Notes: generated by a model not told the origin, from the letters alone. 64,000 nt of DNA from Rhodococcus jostii NBRC 16295 (GCF_001894825.1 NZ_BCWY01000056.1:1-64000), one strand, 5' to 3'. Shown: positions 8,912 to 19,282, counted from the first letter of the stretch. Program-made: numbers and translations.

Positions 8912-10381
8912 ATGAGTGTTGACGCCGCCGGAGAGATCAACCGGGAAGACACGCCCCGATCGGTGAGAGCCGCGCCGCGGCAGCAATACATCACGTGGAT
9001 CGCGCTGGCGATGATGACCACCAGTTCGGTGGCCAGCCTGCGATCGGCGCCCTCGATGGCTGTGTACGGCCTGGCCTGTGTCTTCCTGTACGTCGTGCCC
9101 GCGATCGTGTTCCTGCTGCCGACGTCGCTGGTGTCCGCGGAACTCGCCTCCGGGTGGTCCGGCGGCGTCTACCGCTGGGTCGGCGAAGGCATCTCCGCGA
9201 AGATGGGCTTCCTGGCCGTGTGGTGCCAGTTCGCGATGACGATCTTCTACTACCCGACGCTCCTCGCGTACGTCGCGAGCACCTTTGCGTACGTGATCAA
9301 TCCGGCCCTCGCCGCGAACGGCCCGTATACGGCGATCATCATCGTCACCCTCTTCTGGACCGGTGTTCTCGTGTCGTCCCGGGGCATGAAAGCGGTCGCG
9401 GGACTGTCGAGCGCCGGACTGGTGCTGGGCACCCTGATTCCTGGAGTGCTCCTCATCGTCATGGGCATCGTGTTCCTCGGCCAGGGCAACGCCTCGGCTG
9501 CTCCGATGGAGTTCAGCGCCCTGCTGCCCGCCTGGACCGGCATCGCCAGTCTCGTGCTGATCGTCAACAACTTCCTGTCCTACTCGGGCATGGAGATGAA
9601 CGCCGTCCACGTGTCCAGCCTGCGGCGGCCGGCGAGCGAATTCCCCCGCGCGATGTTCGTGGCCATGGGACTGGTCCTCGGCATCTTCATCCTCCCGGCC
9701 ATTGCCATCAGCTGGGTGGTGCCCGCCGAGAAGCTGTCGCTGACCGCCGGCGTGATGCAGGCGTTCGACACGTTCTTCGCCTACTTCGGGTTCGGCTGGG
9801 CCACTCCCGTTCTGGCGCTCATGCTCATCGCCGCCTCTCTCGGCGGCATGCTCACCTGGCTCGCCGGCCCGTCCAAGGGGCTGCTCATGATCGGGCGGCA
9901 GGACGGATTCCTGCCGCCGATCCTGCAGCGGCTCAACAAGCACGGAATCCAGCAGAACATCCTGGTGGCGCAGGGCGTGGTCACTACTCTGATCGCCCTG
10001 CTCTACGCGTTCATCCCCGAGGTGTCGAGCGCGTACTGGATCCTCTCCGTCATCACCACCCAGGTGTATCTCGTGGTGTACGTGCTGATGTTCGTCGCCG
10101 CCATGCGCCTGCGCAGGCAGCAGCCCGACCATCCGCGCGGCTACCGGGCCCCCGCACTGTTCGTGCTGTGCTGGGTGGGCATCCTCGCCAGCCTGGCCGC
10201 CTTCTGCATCGGCTTCGTGCCTCCCTCCCAGTTCGGCGGCGGCAGCGTCTTCGTCTACATCCTCATCGTCGGAGGCGGCTTCGGAATCGTCGGGCTCGGC
10301 GTCCCGCTGCTGATCCTCGCGCTCCGGAAACCGTCCTGGAAACAGGACCTGACGGCCGATCCGCTGGCCGAGGAGGCCTGA
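8912..10381 (+). CDS. APC-superfamily amino-acid permease, GadC-like
   Basis: 489 aa with about 12 predicted transmembrane segments. The N-terminal helices (ITWIALAMMTTSSVASLRSA, then SAELASGWSGGVYRWVGEGI) resemble glutamate/GABA antiporters (GadC group) within the amino-acid/polyamine/organocation superfamily. A charged C-terminal tail ends the protein. The exact substrate cannot be assigned. ATG 8912 follows an ACGGAGGG Shine-Dalgarno. Its stop overlaps the start of the next gene (TGATG), and the M20 peptidase lies behind, so import or exchange of an amino acid or dipeptide is likely. Confidence 0.8.
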   Translation: MSVDAAGEINREDTPRSVRAAPRQQYITWIALAMMTTSSVASLRSAPSMAVYGLACVFLYVVPAIVFLLPTSLVSAELASGWSGGVYRWVGEGISAKMGFLAVWCQFAMTIFYYPTLLAYVASTFAYVINPALAANGPYTAIIIVTLFWTGVLVSSRGMKAVAGLSSAGLVLGTLIPGVLLIVMGIVFLGQGNASAAPMEFSALLPAWTGIASLVLIVNNFLSYSGMEMNAVHVSSLRRPASEFPRAMFVAMGLVLGIFILPAIAISWVVPAEKLSLTAGVMQAFDTFFAYFGFGWATPVLALMLIAASLGGMLTWLAGPSKGLLMIGRQDGFLPPILQRLNKHGIQQNILVAQGVVTTLIALLYAFIPEVSSAYWILSVITTQVYLVVYVLMFVAAMRLRRQQPDHPRGYRAPALFVLCWVGILASLAAFCIGFVPPSQFGGGSVFVYILIVGGGFGIVGLGVPLLILALRKPSWKQDLTADPLAEEA

Positions 10382-10872
10382 TGAACACGACCGGCCGCAT
10401 GGGTCCCGACAATCATTCCATCAACACCGCCGCCGTCGACGACCTCCACAACAGACCCGAAAACACGCACTGGATCCTGTATTCCGTGCTCGCCGTCGCG
10501 TTCGTCGGACTCCTCGCCTGGGGTCTCGTGGTGTTCAACCAGCACAAGCAGACCGCGGAGGCGGTCAGCAAGGCCACCGAACTGTCCGAGAAATTCGAGC
10601 AGGCCGCCCTCGGGCCGGTCGACGTCGACGCGACCGCCCGCGTGCTCGGAACCGACGGCGCGGCCGCGTGCACCGACCCGGGCAGCGCCCTGAAGACGGG
10701 CGTGCTGGACCAGCAGCTGGTGAGCGGAGCCGCCGGGCCCGGCCAGCGTCCGATCCTCGCCACCCGCAACCTGATCGAGGGTGAGCGGCTCGTGATCTCC
10801 GTGTACTGCCCGGAAAAGTCGGCGGAATTCGAATCCGCCGTCGCCGATCTGAAACTCGTGGACGAGAATTAG
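10381..10872 (+). CDS. Small single-pass membrane protein (hypothetical)
   Basis: 163 aa. A polar N-terminus of about 30 residues is followed by one transmembrane helix (ILYSVLAVAFVGLLAWGLVV) and a soluble, probably extracytoplasmic domain of about 100 residues with two Cys (AAACTDPG and ISVYCPEK) that could form a disulfide. I do not recognise the family. It starts at ATG 10381 within the stop of the permease gene and is followed after 21 nt by the peptidase, so it belongs to their operon and may be an accessory or sensor subunit. Confidence 0.65.
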   Translation: MNTTGRMGPDNHSINTAAVDDLHNRPENTHWILYSVLAVAFVGLLAWGLVVFNQHKQTAEAVSKATELSEKFEQAALGPVDVDATARVLGTDGAAACTDPGSALKTGVLDQQLVSGAAGPGQRPILATRNLIEGERLVISVYCPEKSAEFESAVADLKLVDEN

Positions 10873-10893
10873 GGGAACCCCGAGGAGGCGTTG

Positions 10894-12249
10894 ATGTCCG
10901 ACGAAATCCGTTCCAAGGTAGCCGAGCTGATGCCCACAGCGCGTGCCGAACTCACCGAACTGGTGGCCATGCGGTCGGTGGCCGATCCGCGGCAGTTCCC
11001 ACCGGAGGAGTGCGTGCGCGCCGCCGAGTGGGTCAGGGACGCGTTTCTCGGGGCGGGAATCGGGCAGATCGAACTGCTCGAGACCTCCGACGGTTCACAC
11101 GCCGTCGTCGGACATCAGCCCGGACCGGGCGGCGCACCCACGGTCCTGTTGTACTGCCACTACGACGTTCAACCGCCCGGCGACGAGAAGCTGTGGCACA
11201 CCGACCCCTTCACCCTCACCGAGCGGGACGGACGCTGGTACGGGCGCGGCGCGGCCGACTGCAAGGGCAACATCGTGATGCACCTGCTGGCGCTGCGGGC
11301 ACTGGGCACCCCCTTCCCGGTCGGCATCAGGATCGTCGCCGAAGGGTCCGAGGAAATGGGCACCGGCGGCCTCGAGAACCTCGTCGAGGCCAGGCCGGAA
11401 CTCTTCGACGCCGACATGATCCTCGTCGTCGATACCGGGAACGCCGCCGTCGGGAGCCCCACCGTCACCACCACATTGCGCGGCATCGCGAACGTCGTGC
11501 TCCACGTCGAGACCCTGGCCGGGGAAGTGCATTCGGGCATGTTCGGCGGGCCGGCCCCCGACGCCCTCGCCGCCCTCGTCCAGATGCTCTCCACCCTGCG
11601 TGACCGGGACGGCAACACCGTCGTCGACGGTCTCGGATCGGACCAGGACTGGACGGGCGTCGACTACCCCGAGGCGCAGTTCCGCTCCGACGCGGGAGTG
11701 CTCGACGGGGTGCACCTCGCCGGTTCCGGCGCGGTGTCCGACGCCGTGTGGGCGCGGCCGGCGCTGACGATTCTCGGCATCGACTGCCCGCCCGTGGTCG
11801 GGTCGGCCGCCGCCATCCAGCCGCGCGCCTCGGCCCGCCTCAACCTGCGGGTGCCACCGGGAATGGACCCGCAGAAGGCGCAGGACGCACTGGTCGCGCA
11901 CCTCGAGAACGCGGCCCCGTGGAATGCACGCGTCACGGTGGAACGTGAAGCGGTGGGCTCCCCGTTCCGCGCGACCACCGACGGTCCCGGTTACGCCGCA
12001 CTCGGCGCGGCGATGGAGGAGGCGTTCGGGAAGGAACTCGGAACCGTCGGGCAGGGCGGCTCCATCCCCCTGTGCAACGTCTTCTCCGCCGTCGTCCCGA
12101 AAGCGGAGATCGCCCTGATCGGGGTGGAGGAACCGCGCTGCCTCATCCACGCCCCCAACGAGAGTGTGGATCCCGGCGAAATCGAACACCTCGCCGTCGC
12201 GGAGGCACTGTTCCTGCAACGGTTCGCGACCGCGGACCGTCAGGACTGA
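10894..12249 (+). CDS. M20-family metallopeptidase (dipeptidase/deacylase)
   Basis: 451 aa. Metal-site motifs of the M20 family are clear: LLYCHYDVQPPG (His and Asp), GRGAADCKGNI (bridging Asp), EGSEEMGTGG (catalytic Glu plus metal Glu), AD-x-ILVVDTG, and a C-terminal LIHAPNESV His. A dimerisation (lid) domain lies between. It likely hydrolyses a dipeptide or N-acyl amino acid in the cytoplasm. ATG 10894 has GAGGAGG at 10882-10888. It is the third gene of the permease operon; its last 10 nt overlap the convergent S4 gene. Confidence 0.88.
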   Translation: MSDEIRSKVAELMPTARAELTELVAMRSVADPRQFPPEECVRAAEWVRDAFLGAGIGQIELLETSDGSHAVVGHQPGPGGAPTVLLYCHYDVQPPGDEKLWHTDPFTLTERDGRWYGRGAADCKGNIVMHLLALRALGTPFPVGIRIVAEGSEEMGTGGLENLVEARPELFDADMILVVDTGNAAVGSPTVTTTLRGIANVVLHVETLAGEVHSGMFGGPAPDALAALVQMLSTLRDRDGNTVVDGLGSDQDWTGVDYPEAQFRSDAGVLDGVHLAGSGAVSDAVWARPALTILGIDCPPVVGSAAAIQPRASARLNLRVPPGMDPQKAQDALVAHLENAAPWNARVTVEREAVGSPFRATTDGPGYAALGAAMEEAFGKELGTVGQGGSIPLCNVFSAVVPKAEIALIGVEEPRCLIHAPNESVDPGEIEHLAVAEALFLQRFATADRQD

Positions 12250-12467
12250 GCGCTCACCCGCGCCGTCATCCCACCGATCTCCACGACGTCCCCGTCCCGC
12301 AGCTGCCGCCCCCGCCGCACCTCGACCTCACCGTTCACCGACACCAGTCCGTCGGCGATCACCTCTTTCGCCTCGGCCCCCGACTCGATGAGGTTGGCGA
12401 GCTTGAGGAATTGGCCGAGACGGATGGATTCGTCGCGGATCGGCACGGCGTCGTGAATGTCGGACAT
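12240..12467 (-). CDS. Small S4-domain RNA-binding protein (YbcJ-like)
   Basis: 75 aa, a single S4 domain: residues such as IRLGQFLKLANLIESGAEAK and VSVNGEVEVRRGRQLRDGD match the alpha-L RNA-binding motif of YbcJ/RlbA-type proteins. It probably binds structured RNA or ribosomal particles. ATG 12467 is chosen; the longer upstream frame has no ribosome-binding site. The stop lies inside the last codons of the convergent peptidase gene. Confidence 0.8.
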   Translation of the reverse strand: MSDIHDAVPIRDESIRLGQFLKLANLIESGAEAKEVIADGLVSVNGEVEVRRGRQLRDGDVVEIGGMTARVSAQS

Positions 12468-12577
12468 GCCTCTATCTTCCCTCTCCACCCAAATCGCGGC
12501 CCGACGGCTCACACTGAACACTGGAACATCTGTCTCCCGTGATCGGTACGTATCTCTTGCCGGGAAGGAAACACTCG

Positions 12578-15500
12578 ATGTCAGCTAGCACCGAGACACA
12601 CCACGCGTCCGAGGCGGCCGCCTCCACCGCACCACGGCCCCGCCCCGCCCTCGGACCGAAGAACCGGCGCTTCCACCAGGTTCCCCACATCGCGGGGCTG
12701 ATCCTGGGTGTCTTCTCGGTGCTCGTGTTCCTGTGGAGCATCTCGCCGGTGCTGCGCTACTACGTGCACGTGCCGCGGGAGTACGTCGACACCTACTACT
12801 TCGACGCCCCCGACACCAGCCTGTCGTGGGCGCTGGTGGTCGCGCTGCTCGCGGCGGCGCTGGCGAGCCGCAAACGCATCGCGTGGTGGCTGCTGACGAT
12901 CTACCTGGTTCTGTTCCTGATCACCAACGTGATCGTGAGCATCACCGACCGGAACGTGAACGCGATGGTCGCCGCCGTGGTCCAGGTGGTGCTGATCGGC
13001 ATTCTCGTCGCGGCCCGTCCCGAGTTCTACACCCGGGTCCGGCGCGGTGCGGGCTGGAAAGCCCTGGGCGTGCTCATCGCCGGTCTCGCCATCGGCACCC
13101 TCGTCGGGTGGGGACTCGTCGAGCTCTTCCCCGGCACCCTGCCGCAGGGCGAACGGTTCCTGTGGGCGCTCAACCGCGTGACCGCCCTCGCCGCCGCCGA
13201 CAACGAACAGTTCAGCGGACGCCCGCACGGATTCGTCAACACCCTGCTCGGACTGTTCGGCGCCATGGCCCTGCTGGCCGCCGTCATCACCCTGTTCCGT
13301 GCCCAGCGCTCCCACAACGCCCTCACCGGCAACGACGAATCGGCGCTGCGCGGGCTCCTGCTGCAGTACGGCGCCGACGACTCCCTCGGCTACTTCGCCA
13401 CCCGCCGCGACAAGGCCGTCGTCTTCGCATCCAGCGGGAAGGCGGCCATCACCTACCGCGTCGAACTCGGCGTGTGCCTCGCCAGCGGCGATCCGATCGG
13501 CGACCCCGAGGCCTGGCCGCACGCGATCGAAGCCTGGCAGGCGCTCGCCTCCCAATACGGTTGGGCCACCGCCGTGATGGGGGCCAGCGAGACAGGGGCC
13601 ACCGCCTACAACAAGTCCGGACTCACCGTGCTCCAGCTCGGCGACGAGGCCATCCTCCGCACCCGCGAGTTCAACCTCAGCGGACGCGACATGCGGCAGG
13701 TCCGCCAAGCCGTCACCCGCGTCCGCCGCCAGGGTGTCACCGTCCGGATCCGCAGGCACCGCGACGTCCCCGCCGAGGAGATGGCCGATGCCATCCGGCT
13801 CGCGGACGCGTGGCGCGACACCGAGACCGAGCGCGGTTTCTCCATGGCCCTCGGCCGGCTCGGTGACCGCCTCGACGGCGACTGCCTGCTGGTCGAGGCG
13901 ATCGACGAGAACGGCGAGATCGACGGCATCCTGTCGCTGGTGCCGTGGGGTCCGACGGGTGTCTCCCTCGACCTGATGCGCCGCAAGCCGACGTCCCCCA
14001 ACGGGGTGGTGGAACTGATGGTGTCCGAACTGGCCACCACCTCCGATCAATTCGGCATCACGAAGGTGTCGCTGAACTTCGCGGTGTTCCGTTCGGTTTT
14101 CGAGGAGGGCTCCCGCATCGGGGCGGGACCCATCCTGCGGATCTGGCGTTCGATCCTCGTGTTCTTCTCCCGCTGGTGGCAGCTCGAGGCGCTCTACCGA
14201 TCCAACGTGAAGTACCAGCCCGAGTGGGTGCCGCGGTTCCTCTGCTTCGAGGACAACCGGGAACTGCTGCGCGTCGGATTCGCCTCGGCCGTCGCCGAAG
14301 GATTCGTGACCCTGCCCCGATTCGGCCGCTCCGGAACCCGGGACGCCATCGAGCACACCGGCACCCACGCGGCGGTCCCCGCCGCACTCGTCGCCGCCGA
14401 GGGACTGCACTCCGACGGCAGCGCACCCGGCGAAGGCCTCGCACCGGCGGCGACCGGACCGAAACGACCCGAGCAGGTCCGCGTCCGGCTCGACAAACTG
14501 GCCGGCCTCGCGGAACAGGGCATCGACCCCTACCCGATCGCGTATCCGCCCAGCCACACCGTGACCGAGGCAGTCGAATCCCCCGAGGGGACGACGGTCC
14601 GCATCGCCGGCCGCCTGCTCCGGATCCGCGACTACGGCGGTGTCGTGTTCGCGGTGGTCCGGGACTGGTCCGGAGACATCCAGGTCCTCGTCGACGAAGC
14701 CCGGGTGGGGACCGATCGCATCCGGGCGTTCGCCGCCGAATTCGACCTCGGCGACCTTGTCGAGGTCGCCGGTGTCATCGGCTACAGCCGCCGGGGCGCG
14801 CTGTCGCTGCTGGCGAACGAATGGCGCATGACCGGCAAGTGCCTGCACCCCCTGCCGGACAAGTGGAAGGGACTGTCCGACCCGGAGACCCGCGTGCGGC
14901 AGCGGTACGTCGACCTCGCGATCAACTCCGACGCCCGGCGCCTGCTCGAGGCCCGCAGCGCCGTCGTGAAGTCGCTGCGGGATTCACTCGGCGGCCGCGG
15001 CTTCCTCGAGGTGGAGACCCCGATCCTGCAGCAGGTCCACGGCGGCGCCAACGCGGCCCCGTTCCTCACCCACATCAACGCCTACAACCTCGATCTCTAC
15101 CTGCGGATCGCGCCCGAGCTGTACCTCAAGCGGCTCTGCGTCGCCGGCATGGAGAAGGTGTTCGAGATCGGCCGCGTCTTCCGCAACGAGGGCGTCGATT
15201 TCAAGCACAACCCGGAATTCACCATCCTCGAGGCGTACGAGGCGCACAGCGACTACGAGAAGATGATGGTGCTGTGCCGGGAACTCATCCAGACAGCAGC
15301 GGTCGCCGCGTACGGACGCGAGATCATCATGCGGCCCGGCCCCGACGGCACGTTGGTGGAGGTCGACATCTCCGGCGAATGGCCCGTCAAGACGATGCAC
15401 CAGGCGGTCGCCGAGAAACTCGGCGTCGACGTCTCCCCCGAAACGCCTCTCGCGGAACTGCAACGGCTGTGCGACGAGCACGAGATCCCGTACCAGTCCA

Positions 15501-15922
15501 CCTGGGACGCCGGCGCCGTCGCGCAGGAAATGTACGAGCACCTCGTCGAGGACTACACCGAATTCCCCACCTTCTACACCAACTTCCCGACGTCGATGTC
15601 ACCGCTGACCCGTCCTCACCCCACCATTCCGGGGGTCGCGGCGAAGTGGGACCTCGTCGCGTGGGGCATCGAACTCGGCACCGCGTACAGCGAACTCACC
15701 GACCCGGTGGATCAGCGGAACCGGCTCACCGAGCAGTCGATGCTCGCCGCCGGCGGTGACGAAGAGGCGATGGAACTCGACGAGGACTTCCTGCAGGCCC
15801 TCGAGCACGCCATGCCCCCGACCGGTGGGCTCGGCATGGGCGTCGACCGTGTCGTCATGCTCATCACCGGCGGCAGCATCCGCGAAACCCTCGCCTTCCC
15901 CCTGGCCAAGCCGAGGCAATGA
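12578..15922 (+). CDS. lysX: LysX: lysyl-phosphatidylglycerol synthase fused to lysyl-tRNA synthetase
   Basis: 1114 aa. Order: several transmembrane helices (about 35-240), a DUF2156/MprF-type lysyl-transferase domain (about 250-570, with [19 protein letters not shown] and SLNFAVFRS), an OB-fold tRNA anticodon-binding domain (about 660-750), and a class II synthetase catalytic domain (motif 2 [15 protein letters not shown]; motif 3 [12 protein letters not shown]). It charges tRNA-Lys and transfers lysine to phosphatidylglycerol at the membrane, lowering surface charge and giving cationic-peptide resistance, as for Mycobacterium tuberculosis LysX (similar length). GGGAAGGAA at 12562-12570 supports ATG 12578. 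It heads an operon with three overlapped genes. Confidence 0.93.
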   Translation: MSASTETHHASEAAASTAPRPRPALGPKNRRFHQVPHIAGLILGVFSVLVFLWSISPVLRYYVHVPREYVDTYYFDAPDTSLSWALVVALLAAALASRKRIAWWLLTIYLVLFLITNVIVSITDRNVNAMVAAVVQVVLIGILVAARPEFYTRVRRGAGWKALGVLIAGLAIGTLVGWGLVELFPGTLPQGERFLWALNRVTALAAADNEQFSGRPHGFVNTLLGLFGAMALLAAVITLFRAQRSHNALTGNDESALRGLLLQYGADDSLGYFATRRDKAVVFASSGKAAITYRVELGVCLASGDPIGDPEAWPHAIEAWQALASQYGWATAVMGASETGATAYNKSGLTVLQLGDEAILRTREFNLSGRDMRQVRQAVTRVRRQGVTVRIRRHRDVPAEEMADAIRLADAWRDTETERGFSMALGRLGDRLDGDCLLVEAIDENGEIDGILSLVPWGPTGVSLDLMRRKPTSPNGVVELMVSELATTSDQFGITKVSLNFAVFRSVFEEGSRIGAGPILRIWRSILVFFSRWWQLEALYRSNVKYQPEWVPRFLCFEDNRELLRVGFASAVAEGFVTLPRFGRSGTRDAIEHTGTHAAVPAALVAAEGLHSDGSAPGEGLAPAATGPKRPEQVRVRLDKLAGLAEQGIDPYPIAYPPSHTVTEAVESPEGTTVRIAGRLLRIRDYGGVVFAVVRDWSGDIQVLVDEARVGTDRIRAFAAEFDLGDLVEVAGVIGYSRRGALSLLANEWRMTGKCLHPLPDKWKGLSDPETRVRQRYVDLAINSDARRLLEARSAVVKSLRDSLGGRGFLEVETPILQQVHGGANAAPFLTHINAYNLDLYLRIAPELYLKRLCVAGMEKVFEIGRVFRNEGVDFKHNPEFTILEAYEAHSDYEKMMVLCRELIQTAAVAAYGREIIMRPGPDGTLVEVDISGEWPVKTMHQAVAEKLGVDVSPETPLAELQRLCDEHEIPYQSTWDAGAVAQEMYEHLVEDYTEFPTFYTNFPTSMSPLTRPHPTIPGVAAKWDLVAWGIELGTAYSELTDPVDQRNRLTEQSMLAAGGDEEAMELDEDFLQALEHAMPPTGGLGMGVDRVVMLITGGSIRETLAFPLAKPRQ

Positions 15923-16599
15923 TCGCCCGTGGCCGGGTGGCCGTCGCGGCGCTCCTGATCCTCGGCGCGGTGGGGTACGCGTCGTGGCCGCTCGAGTTCG
16001 TCCTCGACACCGGCATCGATCCGCTTCGGGGATTCGCGAGCGAACTCGCCGCCGCGGACCAGCCGTACGGAATCTGGTTCCGCACCGGCGACCTGCTGAC
16101 CGGGTGCATCGTCGCCGTCGCCGGGGTGCTGGGACTGTCGCGGTACTCGCACGGCTGGATCACGACGGTCGGGTGGATCGCACTGATCGTGTTCGCTCTC
16201 GCAACGATCGCGGATTCACGCCTGCCGATGAGTTGCGCGGCCACCACCGACGCCGGGTGCGCTGCCCGGGAGGCGGCCGGGCACCTGCCGCTCACCCATG
16301 AGTTGCACGCCTTCACCAGCGCGTCCGCGTCTACGGGCGGGGTGGTGTCGACACTCGCGTTCCTCTTGGCCGCCTTCCGCTACGGCTGGCCGACCTGGTT
16401 GAAACTGACCGGGGTGGCCGTGGCGGTCGTGTTCATCGGCGGGACGGTGTGGACGCTGACGGCCGCCGGGCTACGCGGCCAGCAGGACGCGTGGCTCGGC
16501 CTCGGGCAACGCGTCCAACTGCTCGCCTTCTGCGGGTGGCTGATCTTCGTGGCGCTCACCGTGATTCACGTCACCCCGAAAACGATTGGTTCCACGTGA
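15919..16599 (+). CDS. DUF998-type multipass membrane protein
   Basis: 226 aa with about six transmembrane helices and loops typical of DUF998 proteins ([40 protein letters not shown]). The function is unknown. ATG 15919 overlaps the lysX stop by 4 nt (ATGA), so it is translationally coupled to lysX and may assist aminoacyl-lipid synthesis or flipping; that role is inference. Its own stop overlaps the GTG start of the hydrolase gene. Confidence 0.75.
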   Translation: MIARGRVAVAALLILGAVGYASWPLEFVLDTGIDPLRGFASELAAADQPYGIWFRTGDLLTGCIVAVAGVLGLSRYSHGWITTVGWIALIVFALATIADSRLPMSCAATTDAGCAAREAAGHLPLTHELHAFTSASASTGGVVSTLAFLLAAFRYGWPTWLKLTGVAVAVVFIGGTVWTLTAAGLRGQQDAWLGLGQRVQLLAFCGWLIFVALTVIHVTPKTIGST

Positions 16600-17432
16600 A
16601 ACGTCCTGGGGAAATGGTCGCGGGAGTACACGTGGTGGTCGACGGCGGAGGCCCACCCGTCGTCCTCTACGGCGGCCTCGGCGGTAACTGGTTCGACTGG
16701 GACGACCTGGTCGAGCTGCTGTCCGGGAGCCATCTCGTCGTGCGGATCGACCGACCCGGGTACGGATTCAGCCCTCCGTCCGCCGAGCGGCCGTCCGACC
16801 GTGGCGAGGCCGACAGAATCGCCGGCGTCCTCGACGCCCTGCATGTGACCACCCCGGCGGTGCTGGTCGGCCACTCCCTCGGCGGCATCTACGTCGAGGC
16901 CTTTGCCCGGCTGTATCCGGAGCGGACCGGCGGCGTGATCCTCCTCGACGCCACCGTCACGGCCCATCCGCACCGCGTGGTCCCCACCCGGTGGCGCGTC
17001 AGCATGGGTCGCCGGGTGGCCCGAGCCGCGAGCAGGGTGGGCCTGCAGCGGCTCCTCGGCCCCACGGTGCGCCGGATCCTGAACCACTCCACACCCCCGG
17101 ACGGGATCGCGCCGGACACCCGGACCTGGGTCGAACGGATCTACCGCGAACCCGCGTACCTCGAATCGTCGATCGTCGAGAACGCGTCGTACCCGGCGCT
17201 GGCCCAGGAACTGGCCGCGCTCCGCGAGACCACCACGGTGACGGCACCCGTCGTCGTGGCGGCCGCCCACACCGGACGCCCCACACCGTGGGGGTCGGCG
17301 TGGATCCGCACGCAGAGACGGTTCGCGGAATTTCTGGGCGCCGCGTTCCGGGTGGTGCGGCCCGCCCACCACCACGCGATGATCGATCAGCCCGGCCAGA
17401 TCGCGGCACTGGTGCGGGAGCTGGCAAGCTGA
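16596..17432 (+). CDS. Alpha/beta-fold hydrolase
   Basis: 278 aa. The nucleophile elbow GHSLGG (in VLVGHSLGGIYVEAFARLYP) and the oxyanion region GGLGGNWFDWDD identify an alpha/beta hydrolase; the C-terminal His is in RPAHHHAMID. It starts with GTG 16596, overlapping the DUF998 stop (GTGA). In this lysX operon it could be an esterase acting on aminoacyl-phosphatidylglycerol, as such hydrolases exist in other bacteria, but this is inference. The next gene starts 5 nt after its stop. Confidence 0.8.
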   Translation: MKRPGEMVAGVHVVVDGGGPPVVLYGGLGGNWFDWDDLVELLSGSHLVVRIDRPGYGFSPPSAERPSDRGEADRIAGVLDALHVTTPAVLVGHSLGGIYVEAFARLYPERTGGVILLDATVTAHPHRVVPTRWRVSMGRRVARAASRVGLQRLLGPTVRRILNHSTPPDGIAPDTRTWVERIYREPAYLESSIVENASYPALAQELAALRETTTVTAPVVVAAAHTGRPTPWGSAWIRTQRRFAEFLGAAFRVVRPAHHHAMIDQPGQIAALVRELAS

Positions 17433-17437
17433 TCGAC

Positions 17438-18037
17438 GTGCAACTGCTACTGATCCGCCACGCGCTGCCCGAACTCGTCACCGCGTCCGACGGGCGCGCG
17501 GACCCGGCACTGACGGAGGAAGGTCACGCCCAGGCCAAGCGCCTGCCCACGGCACTGGCCCCGTACCGCATCGCCCGGATCGTGAGCAGCCCGCAACGAC
17601 GCGCACTCGAGACGGCCGCGCCGGTCGCGGAGGCACTGAACCTGCCCGTCACCGAGTACGTCGGGCTCGCGGAGTACGACTACGACCTCGACCACTACAT
17701 CCCGTTCCACGAAGCGGAGGCACGGGCGCCGGAGGCCTTCGCCCGCATCCGGGCCGGTGAGTTCCCGAAGTCCGTCGACGCCGACGCGTTCCGCGCCCGA
17801 GTGTTCGACTCACTCGGCCGCATCGTCGACGAATCCGGCCACGAGGACACCGTCGCGGTGTTCGCGCACGGCGGCGTCATCAACGTGTTCCTGCAGGAAC
17901 TGCTCGGCCTCGACCGGCCGCTCGTGTTCCCCATCGAGTACGTGTCCGTCACCCGGGTGCTCGTCTCGCGCAGCGGTGAGCGGCGGGTGGCGTCGGTCAA
18001 CGAGACCGGTCACGTCAGGGACATGCTGCGTCGTTAG
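17438..18037 (+). CDS. Histidine phosphatase (phosphoglycerate-mutase-like)
   Basis: 199 aa. The N-terminal LLLIRHALPE carries the RH(A/G) catalytic histidine; a second arginine lies in SSPQRRALETA and the second histidine in VFAHGGVI. This is the branch 1 histidine phosphatase fold. The start GTG 17438 has a weak ribosome-binding site, in keeping with coupling to the hydrolase 5 nt upstream. The substrate is unknown. Its end is 9 nt from the convergent Hsp70-like gene. Confidence 0.85.
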   Translation: MQLLLIRHALPELVTASDGRADPALTEEGHAQAKRLPTALAPYRIARIVSSPQRRALETAAPVAEALNLPVTEYVGLAEYDYDLDHYIPFHEAEARAPEAFARIRAGEFPKSVDADAFRARVFDSLGRIVDESGHEDTVAVFAHGGVINVFLQELLGLDRPLVFPIEYVSVTRVLVSRSGERRVASVNETGHVRDMLRR

Positions 18038-18046
18038 AACCCGTCG

Positions 18047-19276
18047 CTAGAGGCCTGGAATCCGGGGCAGCGGGGGAAGCGGCGGGGGCGGCGGGAGGGG
18101 CGGCAGCTGAATCTGCGGCAGCCCGGGAATGAGGGGGCGCGGCGCAGGAGCAGGCGCGGGAGCAGGTTCCGGCACACTCGCCTCCTGCTCGGCCGCATCG
18201 GGAACCGACACCGCTGCCGACGGGGGTGGCGTCGATACCGGTGCCGGCGCGGGCGACGGGGACACCTCTGCGTTGCTCGGCTCCGTGGCGACCGGGCGTG
18301 CGTCACCGTCGGAACTCTGCAGGTGACTGCCGCCGACACCGAGGCCGAGGCCGATGACGGCGACAACGGCCAGCGCGCCGCCGGCCAGCGCACCGCCCCG
18401 GATCACGGGCCGGACGAATTTCTGGGTGGGCAGCCGGTCGGCCGAGTCCGAGTGCTCCTGCGCCACCAGCGCGGCGCCCTCCGCGGCCACCAGTTCGGGT
18501 TGTGCGGGGACGATCACCGGGAGCGCGAGCCACGATTCCATCAGCGACGCGACCAGCGGAATGTGCGCACCGCCCCCGATCAGCACCACCGCGTCCGGAC
18601 TGCGCCCCGACAATTCGATCACCTCACGCGTCAGGCGCGCGGACGCCTCGACGCCGCGCACGATGAGCGAATCGAGAATGTCCTGCGAGAGCAGGAGCAG
18701 ACCGCCGTCGCCGGGTACGCAGACCGCGGTGTTGGTGGACAGTTCCTCCTTGGCGCGGCGACAACGAGCGGCGAGCTCCGACTCCCCCGCCTCATCGGCG
18801 GGCGCCGCGATGCGTTTCCCCTCGAGTTGGTGGTCGCGGATCAACCGGTCGACGAGATCGCCACCGATCTCGTCCGTACGCGACGTCCCGAACACCGTCC
18901 CGGTGGCCCGGTCGACCACGGTGACGGTGAGGCCGGAACTCCCGAGGTCGTAGAGCACGAGCGTCGAATGGTCGCCGAGTTCGCCTGAGGTCTCGAGCAT
19001 CCGGAGCGCGGCCGTCACTTCGGGGACCAGCCGGCAGTCGGCCATCGCGGCCTGTACGGCGGCGGCCTGAGCCTGATCCCGATACGCGACACCGATTGCA
19101 TGCACCTCGTCGACGGCGTGCTCGGCGATCACCGTTTCGACGGAATCGGCAACCAGCTCCTCCGGGCGCTCGCGGGCCGCGTCCACGGGAAATGTCCAGG
19201 AGGCGGCCCCTCGGTCGTCTGGATGCGCCACCCGCACCGCGCTGGCACCCACCGAGACACCGAGAACTGAAACCAT
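18047..19276 (-). CDS. Membrane-anchored Hsp70/actin-like ATPase, copy A
   Basis: 409 aa. An N-terminal actin/Hsp70-like ATPase fold (residues 1-270) has phosphate-2 motif VLYDLGSSGLTVTVV and adenosine motif VVLIGGGAHIP; the first phosphate motif is GVSVGASAV, lacking the usual Asp. One transmembrane helix follows (about 294-316), then a Pro/Ala-rich segment that should lie outside the membrane, ending in a conserved tail (PLIPGLPQIQLP...LPRIPGL). No substrate-binding domain of DnaK is present. It is a tandem paralogue of the next gene. The start ATG 19276 sits 6 nt after a TATAGT hexamer. The role is unknown; an ATP-gated envelope or division function is a guess. Confidence 0.75.
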   Translation of the reverse strand: MVSVLGVSVGASAVRVAHPDDRGAASWTFPVDAARERPEELVADSVETVIAEHAVDEVHAIGVAYRDQAQAAAVQAAMADCRLVPEVTAALRMLETSGELGDHSTLVLYDLGSSGLTVTVVDRATGTVFGTSRTDEIGGDLVDRLIRDHQLEGKRIAAPADEAGESELAARCRRAKEELSTNTAVCVPGDGGLLLLSQDILDSLIVRGVEASARLTREVIELSGRSPDAVVLIGGGAHIPLVASLMESWLALPVIVPAQPELVAAEGAALVAQEHSDSADRLPTQKFVRPVIRGGALAGGALAVVAVIGLGLGVGGSHLQSSDGDARPVATEPSNAEVSPSPAPAPVSTPPPSAAVSVPDAAEQEASVPEPAPAPAPAPRPLIPGLPQIQLPPLPPPPPLPPLPRIPGL

Positions 19277-19282
19277 GGTCCA

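Noticed and set aside
12581-14848. A very long minus-strand open frame opposite lysX
   Set aside because: High-GC codon bias leaves the complementary frames open. The translation is rich in Gly, Asp, Arg and His with no domain, while the + strand encodes clear LysX motifs.
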